Shown here piece after piece: positions 39,701 through 51,700 of a stretch of DNA of 64,000 nucleotides. This DNA comes from Pictodentalium vernedei (lineage: Eukaryota > Mollusca > Scaphopoda > Dentaliida > Dentaliidae). Under the pieces are notes generated by a model. It did not search any database. It saw only the letters and a list, made by a program, of their open reading frames with translations, and was not told the origin of the DNA. How positions within the stretch are numbered: position 1 is the first letter of the stretch; every line of letters begins with the position of its first letter. A program made the translations under genes and the position numbers. The stretch covers positions 8,495,920 through 8,559,919 of the forward strand of contig CM062292.1 of NCBI GenBank assembly GCA_031216915.1, in the 5' to 3' direction.

Positions 39701-42700
39701 GTAAAGGTTTGTGATTTTAATGGTGATCTGCTCTCTCCAGGATGTATCTCTTCTCCAACTCCATGCTTCTCCAATTCCCATCTCAGTAAAGTCTCTTAAA
39801 CAAGCCTTCGGCCTGGACAGACTTTTCGGTCTGATTCAGTAGGGTCTTGCTCACCATAAAGGTGTCGAGGAATTCTATTAGCATCAAACTGTAGTTCTTC
39901 TTTTCATTGCATGGGTGGGTCATAGTGAAATTGGTGGTGTGTTGGCAGTGTGGTTGTGGGTGGGGGGCTGGGGGTTGTTGAGAAATGTGGTGACTGGTGA
40001 GAGCGATCTGTATTCCATATTCTAATTCTATATACATATTCATCCATTGACCAATGTCATCACGTTTCTTGTGTCAACTTTATTGGGAATATGATAGGGG
40101 GTATACTCCTGTGACTGTCATCCATATAATAGCATGGTGAGGACTAATAGTACAGGGTGGAATATTATACTGAAGTTACAAACTGACTTCATAATATTTC
40201 AAAGTGCCATATCTTGGATAAATAACCTCAAAATTCCAACATAACTCCAACTATCTACAGCTATGGAAGATGTTAAGAATTTAGTCCAAAACAGTGCATT
40301 ATGAGAATTAGACTGCTCCAGCCTGGTGAAATGAATAAAAATAGGGGATCAAATCAGAATAATATGGAGTAGAAAATACAAAAAAATATCAGTACTACAG
40401 ATATGATCATTTAGAACATAGGAGTAGGAATCAAGTACTTTCCCGACTGATGCACCATTTCATTCTTCTGTTGTCTTTTTCACTCAAGGATTTATTGTCA
40501 ATCCCAGTCAGCAGCCTCTTTCGGATTTTGTACTGCTTCTCAAAGCTATCAAACTTTCTCATGCAATGGGTGTTACATGTTCCAAGCAGCACAGTGAGCA
40601 CACTGCTCTGGTACGCATGGACAGTCCAGCCAGCTGAAAGAAAGGTTGCCAGCTTTGAGAGAGTGGCCTTTTGTAAGTATCAGTCACAAGTATTTAACAT
40701 TATTTTCCCCACTGTGCAGCCTGAGTTGTGCATGATATTACAAAACAAATAGTTGTTAGTTTGAACAATGAATACTAGTACAAAATGAAACCAAAATGAA
40801 TGAATGTGCATATTTATTAAATAAAAAATTTAATTGAATTATATTTTGTCACCTCATGAAATAGGAAACCCATCAGTTCAATATAAAAGAGTTTAGATTT
40901 TATTTTCCAGCTCTGACCGACTTAGACCCCGTAAAACTGTCACGGTCACGATTACCTATTGTGCATAAGTATGTGACATTAAAAACCAATAAATAAATAA
41001 TTAATTCTAAAGGCGGTGGATTCATTACTTAATGCTATGTTGTGATCAGTTTTGCTTATAAATGTTAAATTGAATACCTATTTTTTCAAATTATACCCCT
41101 GGCAAATAAACTGCTATGAATATGGACATTCTATTATTATTTTTTGGGCACAAATTTACTTTTTTCTAAAGTGTTCAAAATGGTTTTGGGTACGAACCAC
41201 ATAACTCAGCCACAAGTTCTATGCGCAGCACATTGTAACCATATTGGGACTCCCACGGTTGCTTCCGACTTGCTCGTGGTGCCTGCCCTCCCTCCCCCCC
41301 CCCCCCCCCCCCCCCACTTACACTTGGGTATGGAATGATTTTGGTGATGGGTACGGAATTACACACACCCAATGACATCTTCTGTATATTTTTTATTCAA
41401 ATTTACAAAATACAGTACGTAGAGAGTGGATTGTAACCAAATGACCCGTGGGGTGGCGTTATCACCCAAAGTATTACTTTCAAATTCTGCACACATTGGC
41501 AAAAAACACAAACAATGCTTCAGCCAATGGCCCTCCGAGTGTAACCCAGGCATTCATTGGCTGGAACTTTGCTTGTGCTTGTTATGCTTTGCAACAAATT
41601 TGCAATTATTGCTTGGGTGGAATCTCCACTCTGCGGGTGATTTAGTGATAATCACTCTATACGTACTGTAAGTTGTAACTACGTTCGCACTTTAGGTAGC
41701 ACCTATTTCATATTATTCAAATATTAAACTTGATTCGTTTCAACCTCATGTTTCTCTGCATATTTAATAATATCACTGCGCAAATTTATCGATCGATCAA
41801 AAATCTCACAATGCCCTTTACATTAGAGTTTGACACGCGCAAATTCATTAACCCCTTAACGGACAGTGTTACAAATCAATTTGTTAGTATATACCTATGG
41901 TATATACCTAACCTTTGTACGATCTTTCCGATGAAATTGTTCGTTTTTCAAAAGGACTACGACTTGATAAATTGGGTATGTCAGCACGTGACCGCCAATT
42001 ATCTATAATGACGTAATCCACGCGTGTGGGGAGAAAAATCGTCCTCGATGAGTCTGAAGGTGGGAATGGGGAAATCTCACCCTCGGGGCAAGATATTTGA
42101 ACCAGACCCTCGGCAAGCCTCGGGTCTGGTTCAAATATCTTGCCCCTTGAGTGAGATTTCCCCATCCCACCTCCAGACTCATCAGGGATCATAATATTAC
42201 TAGTTATCTACGCTGTTTGTATTTTAAATCTTGCACAATTAAGAATGCATATAAATGCACCTCAGCGAACATGGGTGTATCTGGTTGAGTATGTAGGTGA
42301 AGATATCTATGCGTATATCCCCGTGCACAACAGTATAGGCGAGTTGTCGGTGTATGACTTGCAAAACGTGCACAACACGACAATTTGGTAACTAATTTGA
42401 AAGCGAGCAAACATGTGTAAAACACCCCCCCCCCCTTCTCCCCACCCCTTTCCCACCCCACCGACGACCATAGTCGACATATACGTTATGTGCCATCTGA
42501 CACCCTGCTCGCCCTGCCCATCACAGAATTAACATTGCGTAACTACCCATTAAATGAATCCACATCCTTGAGTATGCCAGTGACTGCATGCTCGAGGACT
42601 GGAGAGATGTCTAAAATGCAGCCGTTGTGTATTGGTCGCCTTCTGCTGGTGGTAGGTGTTTCCACTGATGCAATAATATTAGATTCCAAACAATAAGTAT

Positions 42701-45700
42701 GGGAATAGTCATGGAGCATTTGGTTGATGAGGCTCCGGGTACAAGTCGATGCTTCATTTATTGAATTTTATTGCCTGGTAAACGCTTGGACATCACTGCC
42801 CTTGTGTTTTGATTGGCTGAAAGGTACGGTGTAACTTGCAATCCATAGTGGGTTTTTTTTTACACCGTGGTTAACCACGGTGTAAAAACAAGAATATAAA
42901 ATAGCAGGCTATATGGCTAAAAAAAGTACCAATTTTTAATTATTAATTCATACCTTCTGCACGGTTATGTTAGAACAAAGTTAAAAATACATGGAATTTA
43001 ATGTTTATGTGCAATAAAATATTACAGATATGGCTGTCATTGGAACTGGCTCATTGAGCCAGTTCCAATGATATCCATATTTGTCTGGTTTTATTTATTA
43101 AGAAACTTACAAAGTACAAATTTTCTGTCAGTTTTTGCCCACAATGTAGGTTAAAGTATTAAGTACACCAAAATTCTTGGAAATAAATCTGTTATCCTTG
43201 TGTTTCCAGGGTGTATGGGAATTTACACCGGTTGGGGAACTCATGCACCCTTCGGCTTTGCCTCAGGGTGTATGAGTTCCCAAACCGGTGTAAATTCCCA
43301 TACACCCTGGAAAACACAAGGATAGCTAATATTGCCCACGGCGACTGTACTGTATGTGTGACTGGGGGAAAAGCGCACAACACGCAAATTTGGTATCTAA
43401 TTTGAAAGTAAACAGACATGTATATCCCCATCCACCCTTCCGGCGACCATGGTCCTCATATACATTACGCGCAATCTGTTCCCCAAACCCACCATCACAG
43501 AATCGATATTGCATAACGGTCCATCAAATGAATCCACATCCTTGAGTATGCCTGCGACTGATTGCTTATGCATGCTCATGCATATATATGTATCCAGGTA
43601 TATGCTCTTTTGTGTCCCAGCGAATCATAATCCTCACTTCACCATGACTTTGCTGACAGGATGCACACCAAGTGTATCATCAGATGCCCGCCCAACCATA
43701 CACCCCCTTTACAAAGCTCCTGAACCAATATGCGGGTGTCCACCCATTCAGGTAATAGTGTGTAGCACGTTGACTGTTCGTGTGTACTTGTGTGTTTGTG
43801 ACGTGGTGCTTGTGTACACGCAGGCATGTAGGTTTGCTTTTGCATCGTCAGTTGTCAAGCAAATGCAGTAATTTCCAATACTAGTATTTATCTCAGAAGA
43901 GAGTGTTCCGTTCGGACGGTAAAACTTAATACAATCGACCTTAGATCAAAACTAACATTCATAATCGGGTTGACCGTTGACCCTTTTATGAATTGATGGA
44001 CAGTTTCTTGAACGCAAAACACACCTATTACCCAAAGTTGCTCATTGACATAGATTACACACTCAGCAGTCTGTCCAACTTCCATTATGACTATCCGCAT
44101 GTGAGAGGCGATACAAGTACACATTCAGTGAAATCTTTTTGTCAGCTTAGTCAAGTTTTTGTCCCTTAAAAGTATCATGTGCTTAATTATGTCCCTCCAC
44201 CGGGAGCGCGGTGGCTCAGTTGGTAGAGGTGCAGGCTGCAAGCCGAGAGGTCCTCGGTTCGAATCCCACCTGTGGCAACCGCGTTGTGTCCTTGGGCAAG
44301 ACACTTCATCTCCATTGCCCGCGTGGAGGCACGATGATGCCGTGTACTACGGCGTGCTGCACGTCGATGGTGCGCATGTCTTCAACCAATCTAACCCTTC
44401 CTGTGCTGCAGTGCGGAGTTACGATGTTGGGGAACTGGCAGCTTCTCGTCGTTGCTCGGTGGTTTTCCCTGGGTACTCCGGCTTCCTCCACCCGTAAAAC
44501 TGTCACGGTCATGATTAGCCATTGTGCATAAATATGTGACCTTAAACACCAATAAATAAATAAATAAATAAATAAATATGTCCCTCCACCAACGTGTCCC
44601 GTTTAGTCGATTGACCTATTCACTAAAAGAACTGGGACGGACAGTGCTTCTGTTGCACGAGTGCACATGACTTCAGCAGCAACCGAACGAGTTCAGTCAG
44701 CTGCGAGTAACATACAATTGTTTCTTTGTTGACAATGTAATCTTTACGTGCTGTATAAGTAAGGGAAATTTGATTACTTTGGAATACCCACCTCTGATAT
44801 TCCATAAATTCAAATTAAAAATATACAAATTACACATCACAATGGAGGTTATGAGGTATAGAACACGCAACATATATGCAATCAACTCATAGACTTGACA
44901 GCAGGCACCAGTGGTTCCTGAAAGTCTGCTACCGTATTCGTACCAGAACTGATAATAAAATAATATTCCCAGAGAACAACTAGGAAGGGTATTCGCGTAG
45001 TACTATGACTTCTTAATCCAGCTCATACATCTTTGGCATCAGTGAGTTCCCTCAAATGCTCGATTTAAATTCTAAATTTTCCACTATAAGTAACGATATG
45101 TCATCTGTTAACCCTTTACCCAACGTAACGTCCAAAACTGTAGAGCGCTATTCTCAAAAATCGCCAATTAATTTTCATTATTTTTTTCATTTTTTGTCTC
45201 AAAAACATAGGTTATGACCCCTCATTGGAACGAGCTCGTCAAGCTTGTTCCAATAAGGGGTCATAACCTATGTTTTTGAGATAAAAAAATGAAAAAAAGT
45301 AGTTATTCAAGAAATTTTTGCAAGTGTCGTCTGCTTTTCATGTTAGGTAAAGGGTTAAAGACAGTGGCTACAACTCGTCTGAGGGGTCACACGATATGGT
45401 TTTGTTGAAATTGTTTGAAAAATTTTAAAAAATGATATTTAAAATAATAAATTTTGATATCGTCTGCGTTGGGTTAAAGACAGTGGCCACAACTCAACTT
45501 CAGTTTTACTTGATTGTTGACAATGGTTAATAATATCCCTAATGATGAAATCCAGAATTCTGATACTTATGATTTCATATCCAATTTCAACACTTCTCTG
45601 AGTATTGATGGTAGCGACACTGGCCCAGCACACACCATCGACAACTCAAGCTATAAGTATTATACTCCAGAGAATTTTAGTAACCAAATAAGAAAAAACT

Positions 45701-48700
45701 ATGTCATTCTCTCTTTTCAACTTGAACAGCCGAAGTTTGAATGCTTACTTTGAGAATATCCAAAATATTTTATGTGATTTGTATCCTATGAACAATATAT
45801 TTGATGTCGTGGGACTAATTGAAATATTTGATGTCAAAAAAGATATATGTCTTGAACTCAAGGGCTATCATCATTTAATTCATCAAACACGACCAATAAA
45901 TGATGATGGCAGAGAAGGTATTGGATTATTTAAAGAAGACAACATCAGCTTCAAACAACGAAGTGATTTGTCAATCTTCATACCTCACGTATTTGAATCC
46001 CTTTTCATCGAAATTACTTCTAAAAAGAAATGCATAATTGAAATTATTTATAAACCCAACAACGCACCTAAAGCTGACCCTGGCCTTTTGTGGCCACAAT
46101 GTCCGACCTATTGAATAAAATCAACCTTAAGAATAAAAATGCCTACCTCATGGGCGATTTCAACCTTGATCTGCTGAACTTCAATAATCATAACAAAACT
46201 GATTTTTTTTATCGACTCTGTGCTCAGCTCAGATTCCTTGCCCCTCATCACTACCTCGGCAACTCATATAGATCATATCTTTAGCAATGACGCCACTACA
46301 CATGTTTCGGGCATTGTTATTTCTGATATCAATTATCACTTTGCATTGACGACTTGGAAGAACAACATGCGTACCTGACACAAGTTCATAAACACTCTTT
46401 CAAGAAAGAGAACATTGACCACTTAAAGAGGCTCCTTCTGGGCAGTGATTGTTCAGGCGTCTTCGACATATCCGATGTCATCCTGGCACACGACCTGTTT
46501 CTCGATACAGTTTACAAAGCATTCAATGAAGCTTTCCCATTGAAAGTAATATTAATGCCTTCCAAATGTATTAGATGTACACCCTGGATGACGGCCGGAC
46601 TATTATAGTTTTCCCTACACAAACAAAAGTTGTACGCGAAAAAACTGAAATCTCCGGCAAAATATCGCGGACTACAATTAATTCTTCAACCGGGTCAAAC
46701 GAACAAGCAAGTCGAACTACTATCATAATATTTTGCTAGAGAATAAATACAACCTTAAAGAATCATGACAACATATTACGCAAAGCAATTACTACATCGG
46801 ATGGAAAATCGAGCCTCCAAATACCCCTTTCGATAACAATACCACTGTAAACGATTCCAAAACAATTGCTGACAAGTTTAGTGCATTATTTGCTAAACAT
46901 TGGGAAATCGTTAGGTGACCATGTTCCCGACACAAATACCCACTTCTCACATTATATGAAGCATAATGATGGAAACTCGTTATTTTTAACTCCAACGAAT
47001 ACCCAGGCGGTTCTCTTTAGCATTTCCAAATTGTCCTCAAAATCAACAAGAGACCAAGGCGAATTGTTTACAAAACTCTTGAAAGCAGTCCCTTGTGAAG
47101 TTGCCAATCCTTTAACACATACCATGGACACTTCATTTTCATCCGCTCATGTGCCAGCCAAAATGAAAATAGCAAAAGTCATACCCATTTTCAAGTTTGA
47201 TGACCCTCAAATGTTTTATAACTAGCGCCCCATCAGTATTCTCCCCACGTTCTCAAAAATACTGGAAAAGGTAATATATAAAAGGCTAGTGGATTCCATA
47301 GACAAAAGTAAGATCTTATATCAGTACCAGTTCGGGTTCGGAACAAAGCATTCAACTGTCCACCCGATATTGTACCTACTGAATAGCGTGGTAACTGAAA
47401 ATGACAAACCGACAGAACTTCACCCTTTCTATATTCTTTGACTTCTCCAAAGCATCGACCACTCAATCCTACTCCCGAAACTAGCAAACTACGATATTAA
47501 GAGGTATTGCCCATCAGTGGTTTCAAACTTATTTAAGCCAATTCGTCTCGTTCTTGAAGACCATTTCGAAAATGTTACTCATAAATACAGGTGTACCACA
47601 AGGGTCTGTTCTTGGCCCAGTTCTGGTTTGTTTTTTTTTTTGTATATCAACGATATTAGCGAATCTTCAGAACTGAGTTTACTTTCCTTTGCAGATGACA
47701 TAATGGGCATTTAGGTCAGGTAACAATCTTGACAACCTTACAGATAGTATTAATTCCGAACTAGCCAAATAAACCATTGGTGTTCTGCCAACAATCTAGC
47801 CCTCAACCCTGCTAGTAAACGACAATTTAAACTCTTTCTAAACACTACAAATACTGAGCAGATGGCAACGAGCAGGAGCAGGACCAAACAACTCTAACAT
47901 TACTTGGTGTACACATGGATAAAATATGAGATTTAAACATCATATTTCTATGGTGCGCTCAAGAATGGCAAAAGCAACTTTTGTACTAAATAGGACAAAG
48001 AAATTTCTGCCCACGAAGGTAATAAAAACCTCGCTCGCACACAGATCCCCTCTTCAGAGATTGATGCATTCTAAAATTCAATGATTTCTACAGCCTTCAT
48101 GTCCCCTTCTTTATGCGCGATTGGACCAACAAAACCTTCCCTTGTGATCTGATGATACCTTCCAAGTATATAGAAAACCCCCAGGTATGAATACAAGTCA
48201 AACCGCTAAATTAGAAAATCACAAACCAAGAACACAGTTCTCTTCTGAATTGTCCTTACACGCCTTTCCAAGAACCTGGAATAGTATACCCCCACCAATC
48301 CAGCAATATAGTAAACCCAAATTCAAAAAGTCATTAATTGATAAAGCCTCGATTACTTATCACCGTTCTAACTCTAAATGCGACAACTCAGCGTGTCCCG
48401 GCTGTGTCATCCGCCAGCCATATCCTCTGGTATCTCATCCTCCTTTTCCCAACACTTAATCCTCCAATACCGTCTAGCCCCTACGAATCACAAATAAAAG
48501 ATTCGATAACTCTGTTTTCGGAAAAGTATTTCTATACACTGATGCCAAAGAGATTTGATATCTTTTTACGGGAATGGCAGGAAGACAGCCTTTCAGACTA
48601 TGCCATTTGCATGGTGTATACTGGTTTAATTTATTGTTTGTTCAAATGTTATTTTTTGTAATCAATTTACTGGTATACTGCAAAATAAAGAACTGTCTAA

Positions 48701-51700
48701 ACTCAATGCACGCAACATAAAAATTTGTTGTTTTTGTAATGACCTTTTTCTCATCAAAACCAGATCGTGTAGATCTCGGATAGCTCGTTCCAATGAGGGA
48801 TCACATGACCTGGTCTGTTTAAAATATTTTGGACAATATTTTTCCTCAAATGCCAAATTTGTATATTAGATGTATATTATGGATGCGGCCGATTCGTCAG
48901 TAAGATGTTAAGCCGCACATATAAATGATGTACAATTTGTTCCAGGACGTGTTACTAGAAGTATTGATGGTACGCGAAGACGTTCGAAGAGAGCTACCGC
49001 CACAGAATGTGCAGCTGCGTGTACTCATATAAATGATGAACAGTTCAAAGGCATTTGCGAATTTGATTGTAGACAGACCGGCGACGTTGGGGTATGTTTA
49101 TAAGTGTTTATAAAATGGAAACATGTACTATCGAAACTAAGCAGTTCATATAAATCACGTGGTACACGATTAGACCTGGGTGGTTTCGATTTTTCAGATT
49201 CGATTTCGGTTCAGTTTCAGGAAAAACCTCGGTTTTGGTTCAGTTTTTCTATGTGTTAAGAACAGATGGAAAACAGCGCTTCAGGCCACTTAACTTAAAA
49301 AATACCGGCAACAGTTTATACTACGTACCACAGAACTCCCTGTCTGTACGTATTTCCATTGGGTTCAGGCCAATTAACCTTTGATCATTCTTAGGAGTTC
49401 GGGGGAATCAATTGCTAAAGTTATCGAGTCAGAAAAACATATAACTAAAGGTCGCAAATGAATAAAGCTCGTGTATTGACTGTTTTGTTTTCAGTGTCAC
49501 ATTTCCCCCTTATTGACTCGTCCGGCGGAGTTCGGTAGAGTCCGGTAGAGTCCGGCGGACGAGTCAATAAGGGAGAAAATATGACACTGAGAACACGACG
49601 TATTCGCCCCTTTTGGGGCGTGGTGTCGTTGCGGTAACCGTTTCTCGTCAGATCGCCGAAGTTAAGCAACGTCGAGCCCAGTTAGTCCTTGGATGGGTGA
49701 CCGTCTGAGCGATCGATTCGGACTCCCGCGTTGTGCCCTGGGTCAAGGCACTTCACCCTGATTGTCCACATGGGGGCACGATGATGCCGTGTACTAAGGC
49801 GCACTGCACGTCGATGGTACGCATGTCTTCAACCAATCTAACCCTGCCTGTGCTGCAGTGCGGAGTTACGATATTGGAGAGTTGTAAGCTGCTCGTCGTT
49901 GCTCGGTTGTTCTCTCCGGGTTCTCCGGCTTCCTCCACCCGCAAAACTGTCATGGTCATGATTAGCCATTGTGCATAAGTGTATGAGCTTAAACACCAAT
50001 AAATAAATAATAAATATTTTGCCATCTGTCGGGTAGACAAAGTAACGAGAGTCTACAGAGCACCCTTGGTGGTTTCACGCTATATAAAATTTATTATTAC
50101 AACAAACACAATAAAACCATACGGTCGATGTTTGCTGTGCCTGCGGTTCTTAAAGAATATACTTTTTGATGTCTGTGAAAAATGAATATGTTGATGATGT
50201 GTACATTTTTCGCGGAAATACAAATTAAATATTTACAATATATTTTAATTATTATTTTAATTATTATGTATAAAGAAGTGCCGTGATTGGACAGTTGATA
50301 CAATGTTAATAGTCTTCGTGCTTTGTAAACACCATGACGTTTGATGAAGTGAAAGCTGTTACTACATCAAACTTAACGCCATCTTGGGTGTGGCGGTGGG
50401 GGGGGGTCAGTTGCGACGTTATTACTACATCAAACTTGACGCCATCTTGGGTATGGCGGTGGGGGTTCAGTTGCGACGTTATTACTACATCAAACTTGAC
50501 GCCATCTTGGGTGTGGCGGTGGGGGATTGAGTTGCGACGTTATTCGCTGACGGCCCTGCAATCCATTTGTGTAGCGATCGGTGAGCATAGCTTATAGCTT
50601 CGACTTGGAACTTTCATCAAAATTATAATTCTAAATAATTAACAAATGACTAATTATAATTTTATGGGTTTATAATTTGATTTATATATGCCGTGATATT
50701 GAGGTCAATCCCGGTGTGACAGGAATGGAAGTCCGTAGGAACGTTAGTCCCTCTGGACTATTATCCCGCGGAATTATAGTCCTAGGTCTAACATTTCTAG
50801 GAATAGTAGTCCGGCGGACTACTATTCCTAGAAATGTTAGACCTAGGACTATAATTCCGCGGAATAATAGTCCAGAGGGACTAATTTTCCTACGGACTTC
50901 CATTCCTGTCACACCGGCCACTACAGTTTGCCGTTATGCGTCACTTTAGACGTAGCAAGTAAGCTTACTGGAATCAAGTGATGGATACGGATGTTCTACC
51001 TTAACGGTCAAATCCTGAAATCCAAAATAGACTTTATATGTTATTTGACCCCCATGGTATGATATACAGTTTTTACCGAAACATGCCTATTTTGATATTG
51101 CATCCCCTGTCCCAGATCGGGCAACGGGAAGACAGCTATATATTTGAAAAATACCTTTCTCTGTGTCACGTCAGGACATTGAAATTCCTAACATCCAGTA
51201 TGGCTTCAAATTAAATTACAAAAACTTAATATACTATTATAGGATGTCATACCTTTTGTCATACCATAATAGCACTGTCTAGTAAATCTTGCATCTGCGT
51301 AACTTAACGCATAAGAATCAACCCTCTTATTTATACAAATGCCCTCTACTCATTTTGGGTTTGATAATCACCAACCATTTGTCAGGTTTTGCAAACATGG
51401 CGTTGGCGACCTTTCTATGAGGAATTCGCCTTTTAGCACTGCTTAGTTTTTGTTGAATTAAAGGACTTGATGAACAAAGTCCTTCGAACGTGTGGTTTGG
51501 CTTTTTGACAATGCGGGCTTTTTTATAATACATAAATGGATACATGATGGGGAGGGGAGTGGGAATGTTTTCGGCTGGTACCTGTACATTAATAACTGAG
51601 GATTTTCAAAACGTTTGAGAAAATGAGACCTCAACAACAAAACCCTAATTCCCTCGGGAAAACTAATTCACACACAGACATGGGAGCAGGGATAAATACT

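Noticed and set aside
44202-44280. Functional tRNA gene
   Set aside because: Boxes A and B are there but no tRNA cloverleaf closes, and the sequence continues into the SINE body.
50677-50949. Mirrored 90- and 79-codon frames on the two strands
   Set aside because: They are the same sequence read from the two arms of the palindrome; no family resemblance.
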